Shown here piece after piece: positions 1-11,739 of a stretch of DNA of 64,000 nt. This stretch comes from Panicum virgatum (Eukaryota; Streptophyta; Magnoliopsida; Poales; Poaceae): the NCBI RefSeq assembly GCF_016808335.1, contig NC_053138.1, positions 11,835,900 through 11,899,899 on the forward strand. Reading direction: 5' to 3'. The position numbers and the translations under genes were made by a program. Within the stretch, counting starts at the first letter, position 1. Every line of letters begins with the position of its first letter. The notes below the pieces were generated by a model. That model saw only the letters and a list, made by a program, of their open reading frames with translations, was not told where the DNA came from and made no database searches.

Positions 1-197
1 TCAATCAGCTGACGACGTGTGATTATTAGTCTACGATCAACTCTGGCTCGATCGTTAGCTGCATAAATTGCAGCGGCCTGCTAGCCCCGTCCGGCCGGTG
101 CACGACGATCGATCAGTAGGTAGCTAGCCCAAGAGAATTAGAGAAGATCACGCTGCAACACACACAAGCACAGCGATCTCATCAGGCAGCTCCATCC

Positions 198-719
198 ATG
201 GGCTCCATGGACAGCAGCGCCGACAAGCTCTTGCCGCGTCCACCGCCGCAAGCCGCCGAGCTGCCTGCGCCGCCCGAGGGCGGCGGACGCCGCCTGCTGG
301 GAAAGATGAGCGGCAATCGGCTGCGCGCCGTGGCCGCGATCCTGCTCGTCTCGAACTACTTCAACATCGTCTCCCGGATCTTCACGGAGGCGTCGTACCA
401 CGACGACGCGCGGCTGCCCTGGCGCCTGCCGGCCGCCGTGGCCCTCGCGTACGCGGCGGCCGCGGCGGCCTTCTGGTTCGTCGGACGGCTGGAGCGGCGG
501 CGGCTGCCCGACGGCCACGCCGCACGCTGGGAGAAGGGGATGAAGGTCACGGCTCACGTCCTTGCCCACGCCATCCTCGGCGTGCTGGTGGGCTACTCGG
601 GGTCTTTGACGCCGCTCGCTTTGTACGTATTCATGTGGGTTGGATCGTCGCGTGACCACATTTACCTTGGACTCGAGGTGCACAAGGAAGAGGGTGAAGA
701 GAAGCCTTATGAAACGTGA
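198..719 (+). CDS. small predicted multi-pass membrane protein, function unknown
   Basis: An uninterrupted 173-codon frame starts at ATG 198; a second in-frame ATG lies nine bases downstream, and I took the first. I do not recognise the family. The protein has a Pro/Gly-rich N-terminus (residues 1-35) and three hydrophobic stretches: about residues 44-60, a long Ala-rich one near 76-96, and one near 120-147 ending in FMWVG. The C-terminus is acidic and charged (HKEEGEEK). Third positions are strongly GC-biased, as expected for a grass gene and unlike the AT-rich flanks. It appears to be a single exon. What is seen is an open frame with membrane-like segments; that it is expressed is an inference. 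Confidence 0.6.
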   Translation: MGSMDSSADKLLPRPPPQAAELPAPPEGGGRRLLGKMSGNRLRAVAAILLVSNYFNIVSRIFTEASYHDDARLPWRLPAAVALAYAAAAAAFWFVGRLERRRLPDGHAARWEKGMKVTAHVLAHAILGVLVGYSGSLTPLALYVFMWVGSSRDHIYLGLEVHKEEGEEKPYET

Positions 720-1176
720 ATAATAAGAGTATTTGATTGACTGCTAACAGATGTCTTCGTTTGCGTTTCCAAGTACTAGATCTGCTTTGTTTCTCAGTAC
801 CAGACCTGGTTATGATCACTCATCACTCTGCTCACTCTCTGCTTTGTTTCACAGTACTGTGCCTTTGCAGATCACTGGTCGGTGCCTTTCTTGGCGCATC
901 TCAGTCATGCATGTACTGTACTATTTGTATTCAATTTCTTTTGTCCTGGCGCTCTCAGAACAAACTTTTTTTTTGTCATTAACCTTACCCTGTTTTTTTT
1001 CTTACATGTAAGTATTTCTGATGAGGATCAATTTGTTATGGATCATGACATCACCAGTGTTTAAAGTTCAATTGCAGCATTACTGATTTAGTGACTATGG
1101 ATTATGTATCCCAGGGAAGTTAGTTGCAGAATAACTTCATCGCCATTTTTCTGCTGTTCGTGTAAATTGTTCTATA
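720..1176. other. 3' flank of the membrane-protein gene, no gene seen
   Basis: T-rich sequence that probably holds the 3' UTR of the upstream gene. Only short open frames occur, and none resembles a protein I know. Confidence 0.4.
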
Positions 1177-1908
1177 TCTTACTATTACTATTACTAATTG
1201 GAGGTTCCTTTTGAAGCCTCCAGGTGAAGCCACCTAGGGTCCTAGGTGGACAATCTAAAAAAATAGAGAAATTCTACAAATTCTCACAAAAATCAGAAAC
1301 ATCCAGCCATCAATTCGCCAAATCTAATCATAATAGCCATTGAATCTGTTATCTTTTTTTAATAAATTACCCACATTTGCCATTATGAAAATAGACTAAA
1401 GTAACCCCCTAAATATATATCTAAATTACCCACCTCTGCTATTATAAAAAATAATCTAAAGTAACTCTTCATGTAAATTACCGACTTATGCCATTATAAA
1501 AAATATCAAATAACCCCCTAAATTTTCATATATATTATCCAATCTTACTATTACTAATTGGAGGCTTCTTTTGAAGCTTCAAGGTGAAACCACCTAGGAT
1601 CCTAAGTTGACAGTCTAAAAAAATAGAGAAATCCTACAAATTCTCACAAAAATCAGAAACATCCGGCCATCAATTCGCCAACTCTAATCATAATAGCCAT
1701 TCGATCTGTTATCTTTTTTTTAATAAATTACTCACCTTTGCCATTATGAAAATAGACTAAAGTAACCCCCTAAATATGTATCTAAATTACTCACCTCTGC
1801 CATTATAAAAAATAATCTAAAGTAACCCCTAATCTTCATGTAAATTACCCACTTATGCCATTATAAAAATATCAAATAACCCCCTAAATTTTCATATATA
1901 TTATCCAA
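1177..1908 (+). repeat. tandem duplication of the Helitron 5' terminus
   Basis: Two roughly 365-bp copies run head to tail. Shared landmarks are the TTACTATTACTAATTGGAGG start, the segment reading TGAAGC/CACCTAGG, and repeated blocks of TAACCCCCTAAAT. The copies differ by scattered substitutions and small indels, so the duplication is not recent. Confidence 0.85.
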
Positions 1909-2265
1909 TGATACCATAATAAAAGTTAAAATCAACCCCAAATCTGAAACAAAATTATGTTATTATAATAAAATTTTAAAGCGCATCAATATAAAATTCT
2001 AAATTACTATTCCTATTATTATTAATATATTATTTATGTTATTATTTATATAAATATATATACTAACTATAAGGTGTTTGTCACCATATATTCATGTACA
2101 AGAGAAGAGATAAGAATATTAATTTTCATATTGTTCACATAGCTCAAACAAAGAATTCAATTAAACACATGTCAAACATATATGGAGGTGTGATAAATAT
2201 GTATCCTTGCAGTAATTGGTTAAAGAGAGCGTGAGATAGATAATCATTAGATATCTCTAATTAGT

Positions 2266-2281
2266 CCGTGCGGGAGCACGG
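2266..2281 (+). other. Helitron 3' hairpin
   Basis: Perfect 6-bp stem CCGTGC/GCACGG with a GGGA loop, 9 bases upstream of the terminal CTAG. This is the terminator hairpin typical of Helitrons. Confidence 0.85.
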
Positions 2282-2294
2282 GTTGATAGACTAG

Positions 2295-2910
2295 TGTGAA
2301 CTAATTTGTTGCGGTTCATTGCAATCACCATTCTGTTCAACTCCATTGCAGCATTACCAGGAGAAACGTTGCAGCAAGACATTTTTTTTTAAAGAAATCA
2401 GGTTATCGATGAAACCTCTTCACAAGATTTTGTCTATCCAAAGACTTGCAGGATCGCTGCACGCCATTCAGTATTAGATACCCACGTGGAATGAAGTTCA
2501 GTGCATTTGAAAAGGTAGCTTAAAAAAGCATAAAAAATGAAAGTTCCACATGCGTTTCGTTTATTTTGGAGCACACACGAATTCAAGCACGTCACGCACT
2601 TGAAAAAAAAAAAGAATGATAAAAAGAACTGGAGCACGGAGCTCAACACGCTAAATTCTTCAGCTTGCAGCCTGGGACTTGTTCTCTGCTCAAAATCAAG
2701 TCCTTCAAATAATCTTCGGAAAGGGCATGCGATACATTCTACCCCGAGTCACAATAATCCATCGTTTTTGCTGGTCCGGTAACGATCCTACAAGGAAGTC
2801 ACGCAGACACAGGGGCAGGGGAGTCAGCATTAGAAGCTAGCATCATTCGAAATTAATCAAGCACAATAATATTACAAACCTTGGTGATAACTTTCATCGG
2901 GTCTTCGATC
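2295..2910. other. intergenic, 3' flank of the NLR pseudogene
   Basis: AT-rich sequence with A and T runs. No convincing coding signal was seen on either strand. It probably includes the 3' UTR of the minus-strand resistance gene. Confidence 0.4.
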
Positions 2911-2954
2911 TTATTTCAAGCACGCCAGCCGCCTCCTGATTGCATATTCCCATC
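2911..2954 (-). other. last coding exon of the NLR pseudogene
   Basis: The upstream exon ends in RYQ plus one base at 3399, followed by GT. The acceptor AG is at 2955-2956. Joining the two gives RYQGWEYAIRRRLACLK and TAA in the right phase. The exon is too short to stand out as an open frame. Confidence 0.75.
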
Positions 2955-5900
2955 CTGGCAGATCAAGCGGTGATCATAGATGATGTCAGAATTTATGCAT
3001 GCAAATGAACAAGAAATAGAAAAGTGCATCTATAGGGATTTGCTGTTCAATAGTAAAATTTGTAAAAGGTGCATCATTAATTTGTGCCTAAACTTGCCGA
3101 CTAAATTGTACGTATTCAGATACTCAAATGTGTGATTCCGAAACTTTAATTGTTTAGGTGGCACAACTGCACATAAATATAGGTATCAAAATGGCGGATT
3201 GCACTGGATGATGCATGTATCATCAATGGTTGGCTATCTAGAGGCTCTAAGCACTGCCAAAGCATTTTTTATCACTAAATTGTACCACATCCTGTCATAA
3301 CTAAAAGTGTGTTCAAGTGACAGGTTGCTTTTTAAGGAAAACCAATGGAGCTCGTGGTCACTTTATTAAATGAAATGAAAACGAAAACTGGCGGTTACCT
3401 TGGTAACGGGTGTCTAGCCATTTCTCCTGGAGATGATCCAGAAGTTGCTGTAGGCTGGTGGGAAGCAACTTTATACCAGGGCAAGATCGAATACTGATGG
3501 GTACGCTTGAGGCCCATTCGGCAAGGATTGCAGGCTGCTGCAACTGTAAAGATGGAGGGCTTCCAGCGACGGGAGCCTTCCTAAGCAAGATTCCAGCGAT
3601 TTCAATCCACGGCAATCGTCAATAACTAATGTTTGGAGGGCGTCCAGCTGTCCTGATAAGGAGGGAAGATTGCCGCACCCCGAAATCTTCAAGGTCTTGA
3701 TGGATGGAGGAAGATTGGCAACCTCTGCCAAGCCACGGCAGTTCGATATCTTTAGCGATTCTAGGCATGGGATGAAGGAATGGTTTGCTGGTGATGACAG
3801 CTTCGGTACAGCTGTAAATGCCTTGGTCTCACTGCTGGACCCTGCAATTAATGATGGCGTATCCTCCTGCTGGCCGAATACGATGGACTCGAGATTACGG
3901 CAGTTCCAAATAAATAAGGCCTTGAGAGACGCCGGTAGGTTGGGAACCTCTACCAAAGATGCACATTCATCTATCAGTAGAGACTCCAGACGTGGCAGGA
4001 GTCCACTCCGTTCTGGCGGTGCAGATTGCTCAGAAGCTTCTTGTGTGCGTCCGGTCAGTTTCTTGCAGTACCAAACTTGTAACGTCCTCAAGGATACCAG
4101 GGGCTGGAACACTTTTTCTGGCCAGTACACAAGAGCATCACAATTCCAAATCTTTAAATCTACCAGCTGTGCAAAACATGCCCATAGCGCCAGTGCACTT
4201 GAGTGGGAAAACAAAAGGTTGTATTGCCTTAACACCATACGTGTCAGAGGGGATTCACGATCCCATTTCTCCTTGCTACGTACCAATTCACTTTAATTTT
4301 GATCAACCACAGATTCTGTTTCTTCGTCATCGGATATCAAATTCAGACTGGACAATGAAGCTATATATCTGCTAGCTGCTTGTAGGGATAATATTTGCTG
4401 GTTGGCTCCTTTTACTATTAATGCACTTAGCTTCGGTGCCTCAGGTAGAATTGTCAACTCTGGGCAACTCTCAATTATTAGTTTCTCAAGCCTATGAAAT
4501 GTTAGATCTTCTCCTGGAGTTCCTTCACCTGCTTCCCATCTCTCAAGGTTTGCCAAATTAACTAATACTAGTTCCCTCAATGCTGGAAATGTAGAGCGGC
4601 ACTCTGTCGCAACCCCTCCAAATGGTGGTTTAATAACTGATGCTTTCGGCAATGCATTAAGACTTTTACAATCCCTGATTAACAGCTTCTCAAGCCGAGG
4701 AAATATTACATGTTCTTCTACAGTTGCTTCATTTGCCTCCCATCGCTGAAACATCTCCAGGCCATGTAATTCCATTTCTCTCAATGCTGGAAATGCAGAG
4801 CACCACAAGGTGTCACCTCCTCCAGATGATTCTGTAATCAATGGCGCCATTGGCAATGAAACCAGACTTCTACATCCTTTGACTGATAACTTCTCAAGCA
4901 AAGGAAATACTGGATTTTCTCCTCGTACCCCTCTTGTCCCACCATGTCTCACAATTTGGCAGTCTATACAAGCAAAGAACTTTTAGAGCTGGTAACTGCC
5001 AAATCGCAGGAACCTTCTGGAGCTTTTTGCAATCGGATAACACAAGCTCCACTATGCCTTGCAACTCACTCATCCATGTTGGACAAGTGTCGCCATTGTA
5101 AGAATATATTCTCAGAACTTTCAGCCCACCATGAGGTTTCAGACCTTCCAGCACCTCTTTATCACAATTTTGTGCCTCCTTGTCATTATCAGTCCATCTT
5201 AATGTCAATCTGGCCAGTTTTTTCTTATTTTCAAGATTTCCCGCATATGCATCCGCTTCTTTTACATTTTCTAGCTGTGTTAACTCCAGCTGCCCACCAA
5301 GGTCGTCTAACCGCCTTAATTCTCCCACCTTACTACAACCAGAGCCAGCACCTGCTACAAAGCATGTAAGCGTCTGTAGGGAAGTGAGGTATCTAAGGTC
5401 AGTAGGCATGCCCTTTAAATTCCAACATTCGTGGGTGTAGAGGTGACGGAGGGCGGTCATATACTTCATTCCCTTTGGAAGTCGTTTAAGACTTCGACAA
5501 TAAGAAAGGTTCAATGTTTGCAGATGATATAGGATACTTATGTCTTCAGGAAGTGAACTAATATCACTTTTTGAGAGATCAAGATACCTCAGGTGATGAA
5601 GACATTTGGGTTTTAGTAGTGAAGCTCGCTTGCTCCATAACTCTAAAGTTAATGCTCGTGCAGAACTATATTTTGATAAATGTTGTAAGTCTTTGTCTAC
5701 TTTTTTCTCACATATTAGTGTTTGTATAACTGAAGACCCTTTCTCTAGGGAAGCATTTAGAAATGTATCTGGTTCATTGACAGACAATAATAAATGACGA
5801 GCTGAATATGGAAAATCCTCACTTTGACTTGGTTGTGCAGCTACAGCAGCACATTCTTTTCCCATAGAGTCTAGCGCAACATCATGCATAAGGTCATGGA

Positions 5901-7340
5901 TCATACAAGTAACTCTAGAGATCCCTGCATCAGTGAACTCAAATGGGATCCCTTTCACATTTTGGAAAAATGACCTTGATGCCAACTCAATGAAAATATT
6001 TTTTCCTGAAATTTCAGGATGTTCTTCTCCTTGTTGCTCTGGGATAAAACCATTGGCCATCCATAATTGGATCAACATTTCCACATCAATCTCATAATCC
6101 TTAGGAAACATAGCACATAAAGCAAAGCATTGGCGCATATGTGATGGCAAGCAGTTGTAACTAAGCTTGAGTACTGGTAAGATTCCATTTCTATCATCAC
6201 AAATCTTTTTTCTTCTTAACACATCCTTCCATTCACGCACGGTGGTCTTGGTACTTAACACAGAGCCCAATGCTGTAGCAGCTAAGGGAGAACCAGCACA
6301 TCTGCGGCAACATCACCAACCATGTTAACTAGTTCACGAGGCCAATCCCTTTCTTGTTTTGAACTGAATGCTTTTGACTTGATAATTTCCTCAATGAATT
6401 TTTCATCCAAGCTTCCAAGTTCGTAGGATCCTTTACCTGTACCCATCATCAGTTTTTCCCACTTGTGTGCCTCATCACGGTTCCAGACATCATCCAATAC
6501 GAGCAGGTACCTCTTCCCACTGATTGCATTTTGAAGCTTGTCCAATGCGGAATTTCCATTTGCTTGACAATCGTTCTCTTTAATTATTCTTTCAGTTAGA
6601 GAATCCACATCAAAGTTGTCAGAGACACACACCCAGAGCCGCAGTTGGAAATGGTTCTTAATCTCAGGGTCATTGTAAACAAGCTGTGCTAAGGTGGTCT
6701 TCCCCATCCCCCCCATGGCGACGATGGGAAAGATAGTGAGATTGACATTGCTGGCTGCATCAAGCAATGTCTTAACAACCTTGTGCTTTTCTTTATCTCT
6801 TGATCTGGTGGCAATTTTCATAGGGTCGTCGATGATATCAGCACTATTCTGCCGCAAGTAATTTATGGGCACCTGTGGGCCTGGTCGGAATTTGAACCTG
6901 AAGGCATTCATCTCTGCTATAAGGACATCAAGTTCTTGCAAAATGATACGGAGCTTGTTGCCCATCCTGTGAAGGAATGCAGCTCGGTTGTGAGAAGGGA
7001 AAAGCTTTATTACATCCATACCGAGATCCTTGTAGTGACCCTCCTTCTTGGCTTTGCGGCGGAGCGCCTCATACTTGAACTCATCCAAGACATCATTCGC
7101 CTGGTAGGCCACGTTTCGGACCTCCTCCAGCCAAGCTTTCGCCCCTTCTCTCTTGGCTGCCGCCTGCTCCTCGGCGTCAGCGATGACGTCCAGGATGGCC
7201 GGCAGCTTGCGCTCGAGGAGCTTGTGCTGCTTCTCCAAGCCCTCCATCACCCGGTACTGGTCCAGGAGGTAGCTGGAGGCCTTCTCCTTCACCATGGACA
7301 CCAATCGCCCGACCACCATGGTGGCCAGTACCTCAGCCAT
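2911..7340 (-). pseudogene. CC-NBS-LRR (CNL) disease-resistance pseudogene
   Basis: The start is ATG at 7340. An N-terminal coiled coil contains NDVLDEF (EDVID-like), followed by NB-ARC with P-loop GGMGKTT, RNBS-A LRLWVCVSDNF and kinase-2 LLVLDDVW. The ARC2 region (LPSHMRQCFALCAMFPKDYE) and many LRRs follow. Intact members act as intracellular immune receptors. The reading frame is broken: -1 frameshift near 6301-6303 just before the CAGSPLAATALGS motif, +1 shift near 4905-4945, in-frame TAA at 4293-4295, and -1 shift near 3490-3500. The NB-ARC also lacks about 25 residues (RNBS-B, GSAVLTTTR-like) between EKLM and GTGKGSYE. A 444-bp intron (2955-3398, GT-AG) leads to a short last exon (2911-2954) encoding WEYAIRRRLACLK and stop, which is how such genes often end. 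Confidence 0.88.
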
Positions 7341-9628
7341 CGGAACGCTTGGAGCAGGGAACTGGTGCGACGCTGGACTGGACAGGGGGATAACAATTGC
7401 TGGGTGGAGATGGTGGCGAAGCTAGACAATGGGTTGGGCTGAAGCTGCTTTCGGGGGGAATGGAGTGACCTTCAGGAAGCCATAGTGCATCTGGAGAATC
7501 TCCACGGCGTAGATGCAAGACTCCGAGTCTCCGAGAGTCGCAATGCGTGAAGCAGAGTACCAATAATTTCAGAATAGCAATAACTTCAGGAATGAATGCA
7601 CGAGCAGTGTAAAACTGCCCTGACAGGCCCATGTAACTACCCAGCTGTCTTGTACGATGAAGCCATTAAATCCATGGACAGGGAACCTAAATCATTTTAC
7701 CTCCTCACTAATCTCAAGAACTAAGAATCAGCACTTAATCAAATGAAATCGTTTAAGTGCAGCTCCATTTAGGTACAGAGCCAAAAACCCCAACCAGATC
7801 AGAGTTAAGAGCTTTATAGAAATCAAAGCTGGAGACAAGTAGACCGATGAAAACTTAAAAACTCTTGGAGGAGCTCATGGGCACGAAGGAATGACTATAC
7901 ACATCATATTTAGATCCCCAATTATGGGCCTAGAGCTCCTTCTTTTCCCGTTTCCTGTAAAAAGAGTAAAATTCATGACGGGTTTCTAAACTTGTCATGA
8001 GGTGTCATCGTGGTCTCTGAACTTCTAAAACACAAATTTTGGGTCCCTATTCTTGGATCGAGTTCGAGCAGCCATCCAAACCCACACCCGACCCGGTGTT
8101 TGAGCCGATGGGGCCGCCACCTGGACGAGTGGCTCGGCGCTGCCCGGCTAAAATAGCCCGTTCGGCTCGTCATCCCCCATTATCGCCGTCGCACCAGTCG
8201 TCCCCCATTATCGCCGCCGCGAAGAGCCGAACGGTGTGCCGGCCTCTGTTATCTTGAGACGGGGGTGGGCGCCTTGCACGATTCGCCACACACCGGCAGG
8301 TCTACTTCTGACTTCACTGGTCTGAGTCCAATTGGTATAAGATCATACACGCTTTCTTCAATGGTTCATTGGCGCACTTGATTGTCCAGTAGCGCAACCT
8401 CTGGCACCGGGCTTCCAATTTTTTAGATTATAGAAGAAATTTCGGCTTGATCATTCGCAAGCGGATGTCAATGACAACAACCAAATGAATTACAAGAATT
8501 TTTAGACTCTAAACCTCAAATGAGAAATTCCGCAATACAAAAAAAGCTATAAAATAAAGAAAGAAACCTAAAAGACTAAAGTTCAAATTTCTTTTTTGTT
8601 CCCGCTTCAAACTTGCAATGTTTTCACGCGTATCAATTCATCCCATCACTCGCTTGCTTACAAGCTTGATATCTGAATGATCTGTAGCTTATCCTTTTCA
8701 CATAAACATCTGTTTGACGCAAGGGTAGGAGAAAATGCCAACATCGCCTCCAGGGAGGGAATGACACCAACCCATGCAATCAATGCCGACATCAGCACTA
8801 CGCCAGATAAGAATTTAACAGAATGGTTTCCCGTATCACCCGACAATCATGGACAAAGCCTAAAAACACATCGACAAAGCTTCCAGCGAGAAAACTCCTG
8901 CAATATGCAGCACCATTGCCGGCCGGTATGACGCCGGCTGAGATTTCTTCCTATGCTCATCGAACCCTGTCCACACGCCAGCACAAGAGGGTCGGCCATC
9001 GTTGAAGCTGGCAACCGAACCAGCCCGGCTTCGCTACCACCGATCACCACGCCACCTGCCTGACCTTCATCGTGTCGTCCACCGTGTCCGCGGCGTCATC
9101 AGACCGGACGAGATGCGGCCAGGCCCCGTTCCGCCCACGCAGCCCACGCACGCGCGCAGGACCGCCGCTCCTGCTCCTCCTCAGCATCGGCCAGCACAGC
9201 CACCATCGACCGCAAGAGGCGATGGGCACGCATCCAGTCCTGCGGCTACCGGATCCGGCCATGTCGGCCACCACCAACTCCCATCGGCTACCGGATCCGG
9301 CCATGTCGGCCAACGAGGCCGCAACGCGTACTTCAGCCGGCACGGCCACCATTGGCCGCGAGAGGCAGTCCGGCCGCCACCAGATCCGGCCATGCCGGCC
9401 GCCACCAACGCCCGCCCACCAACGAGGCCGCGTCGCGGACTTCCTCTTGTGCGCAAGGAGCGGTGCCGCCATGATTGTCGCACTGGGCTTCCATGACCAT
9501 TATGAACTCTGGACCTCAGCTGATCTTAGTCTTGATCTCATCTCTGTTGACCACCGCAGCATCTCCATACAACAATCATCCTAGGATTAGTACAGCACTT
9601 CCATGCAAACAAAAAGATCATCAAATCC
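7341..9628. other. intergenic, upstream of the NLR pseudogene
   Basis: No gene was recognised. 7341-8600 is mixed sequence that should include the resistance-gene promoter; I saw no clear TATA box. 9000-9500 is very GC-rich, opens on both strands and holds a short tandem repeat; I treat the open frames there as compositional. Confidence 0.35.
9245..9328 (+). repeat. 42-bp GC-rich tandem repeat
   Basis: GCTACCGGATCCGGCCATGT followed by CGGCCA occurs at 9245 and again at 9287, 42 bases apart. A weaker third relative (CCAGATCCGGCCATGCCGGC) lies near 9378. Confidence 0.7.
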
Positions 9629-9636
9629 ATAATCAC

Positions 9637-10243
9637 CAGGGCCGTACCGGTAAATTCGAGGGCCCTGTGCGAAACAATGGACTGGGCCCTAGTGGCCTAG
9701 TGCAGGATCGCGAATACCAAACGATAGCAGTCGGCAAGCACGATGTGCTGTGTGAAAGTACAAATGTTAGAAGTCACACGTGTGACTGGCAGTTAAATCA
9801 TCACAAAAGGTCCAATAACTATTTTTTGTTCCGAAATAATTTCTTTTATTACTGGAACAATTGTTATTGTTTGAGCAACAAAAAAAATTTCCAAAAAAAA
9901 AGTTTGTTCTAGCAACGAAGCATTGAGAGGCCTAGTTTATTAGGCCGATTTTAGGTTCAAAACATGGAATCCTGGAGGTTGTGGTGCTGTGATAGGTCCA
10001 CTCGAGATCACACACGTGACCCCAAGTAGCACCTATGTAAAAGGAAGTGACAAGTGATATGCTTACAACGATTTATCTTTTAGGAGCAATTTGGTTCATA
10101 TTTTGCCACAAATTGGATCAACAATCAACTAAAATAAAATTTTTACATGTCTATATCTAATGTATATCTAATATTTTGGGGGGCCTTTAAATTTGGGGGC
10201 CCTGTGCGGTCACACGGCCCGCACGTGCCTAGATACGGGCCTG
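9637..10243. mobile_element. non-autonomous hAT transposon, 607 bp
   Basis: A perfect 8-bp target duplication ATAATCAC flanks the element (9629-9636 and 10244-10251). The termini are CAGGGCCGTACC and, as reverse complement of the right end, CAGGCCCGTATC: 12-bp inverted repeats with two mismatches and the CAGGG start usual for hAT. Subterminal GGGCCCTGTGCG occurs near both ends. There is no transposase coding, so a related autonomous element is needed for movement. Confidence 0.9.
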
Positions 10244-10251
10244 ATAATCAC

Positions 10252-11000
10252 TATGCATGGCGGGTCAGGCAGGCCACAGCACGCCAGTTCAACTTACAGC
10301 CAAAGGTCATCAGACCAGCACTCCGATGTATGGCTGTACCCGGTAAAGACTAAAACCGATAGCCAAAGGACAGTTAGACCAATAGTTAGTCACTTGGAAA
10401 AGTTAATGTGGTAAAGTGTAAACTCCAGCTAGGCTGGCTCCCAACTGCTGGTGCCGGCCCAGGAGTGCTGATCAGATCACTGGCCAGAATTTGGTTAGAT
10501 GCCCAGAAACAAAATAAAAAATACAGTTATACCAACAAAGACAGAAATGCGAATCTAGATTTGAAATCGATGTCAATCACTCATCACAAGCATCTAGATG
10601 GACCATGGTATATATCCACAAGATTTCTCAGATCCCTGTCCAGCTAACCTGGATTTTCATTACCGGATCACCAGCCTTTTCATCTGTCTTCGCAATTATT
10701 ATGAGAGAAGGGTCAAGTGAAGCCTATCATTGTGTTTACAACCATACTTGAATGGATGTCTGCTATCTTTTGTTCATACAATTGCAATACGGCATATGCT
10801 GATATTATTCCTCTCAGGCACCTCACCGGTAGACATTTTCACAATGAAAAAATCTAAATGCGTGTGGTTCAGTGTTTCTCTGGTTACTAATTGATTTGAT
10901 TTGATCAGTTCAAGTGCCTAGCTACTGCAGTACAAATTCATATGTGCACACAGAATAAATGCAAATTAAGCTCAATCCTAACACAGGAACACAATTCTAC
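10252..11000. other. intergenic, no gene seen
   Basis: Mixed-composition sequence. No protein family, RNA gene or terminal-repeat structure was recognised. The right part (from about 11000) is likely the 3' UTR of the minus-strand gene at 11259. Confidence 0.35.
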
Positions 11001-11258
11001 TTTAGCTTCTCCTAATTAGTATAAAAATGGAACGCCTCAAAGGTGGCCAATTCAAACAGATGCTAAACCAATCACACAGGACAAAGGACATATTAGCTCC
11101 GGATCTACCACCAGAAGAAAGAACACAACGGCATTGCCACAGATCATTGGGCTACATTATTCACCAATCGAAACACCTAGGAATCTCAATTTCAAAAGAT
11201 CATGTGTAGAACAACATTCCGCCCAAATTTCCTCCCAAAATCCAAACCTCACGGCAGC

Positions 11259-11738
11259 CTAGTCCTCGAGCTGCTTGAGCTCGGCCTTGAGCTGCTCCAT
11301 CTTGAGCCCCATGGAGCGGCGGACCGCGTCGGCGTCGGCGGGCGGGAGGCGCGCCAGGAGCGCGTCGAACGCGGCGAGCGCTTCGTTGGCGGCGTCGCGC
11401 GCGACGGACGCCTCCTCGTCGAAGTAGACCGTCTCCTTGCTCTCCATGGCCGCCTCAATCTCCTCCCGCGCCTCCGCGAACTTGCGGTTCACCTCGTCCA
11501 CGTCCTTGCCGTAGTCCGCCGCCGAGGAGGAGGAGGAGAAGGCGCGGCGGCTGCCGCTGGCCGGGAGCGCCGCCGCCGGGAGGGGTCGCCACTCCGCAAG
11601 CGCGGGCGCGGGCGCGGGCGCGGGCGTCGCCCTGGGTAGGGCTTGGCAGGCCGCCGCGTCGGGGCCGGTGCCTGCGGCCGGGCGGAGGAGGGCGGCGGCG
11701 GCGGCGGCGCGGAGGACCGCGCGAGGGTTTGGGCGCAT
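11259..11738 (-). CDS. short mitochondrial-targeted protein, embryogenesis-like family
   Basis: A single exon of 159 codons. The N-terminal 70 residues are Ala/Arg/Pro-rich with almost no acidic residues (RPNPRAVLRAAAAAALLRPA) and end in SRRAFSSSSS, a good mitochondrial presequence. The mature part (from DYGKDVDEVNRKFAEAREEI) is charged and helical, finishing SMGLKMEQLKAELKQLED, likely a coiled coil. From memory, similar plant proteins are annotated 'embryogenesis-like protein'; I cannot confirm this here and the biochemical role is unknown. The frame is strongly GC3-biased, so the long open frame on the opposite strand is a shadow. TAG is at 11259-11261. Confidence 0.8.
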   Translation of the reverse strand: MRPNPRAVLRAAAAAALLRPAAGTGPDAAACQALPRATPAPAPAPALAEWRPLPAAALPASGSRRAFSSSSSAADYGKDVDEVNRKFAEAREEIEAAMESKETVYFDEEASVARDAANEALAAFDALLARLPPADADAVRRSMGLKMEQLKAELKQLED

Positions 11739-11739
11739 C

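Larger units (their letters stand above)
1177..2294 (+). mobile_element. non-autonomous Helitron with duplicated 5' end
   Basis: The element begins TCTTACTATTACTATTACTA at 1177, directly after an A, and ends in CTAG at 2291-2294, directly before a T. This is the A^T insertion signature of Helitrons. A 6-bp-stem hairpin (CCGTGC, loop GGGA, GCACGG; 2266-2281) sits 9 bases before CTAG, as Helitrons require. There is no Rep/helicase coding, so it is non-autonomous. About 365 bp of the 5' end is present twice in tandem (1177-1542 and 1543-1908), both copies starting with TC after an A. The interior is AT-rich with no captured gene that I can see. Confidence 0.85.

Noticed and set aside
3670..4375. 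Plus-strand frames overlapping the NLR LRR region
   Set aside because: Antisense shadows of the leucine-rich repeats; no independent homology.
9002..9584. Overlapping frames on both strands near 9.0-9.6 kb
   Set aside because: Open in many phases, His/Pro/Arg-rich and repeat-driven; no recognised domain.
11202..11639. Plus-strand frame over the mitochondrial protein gene
   Set aside because: GC-rich shadow; the minus frame has a sensible targeting peptide and helical body.
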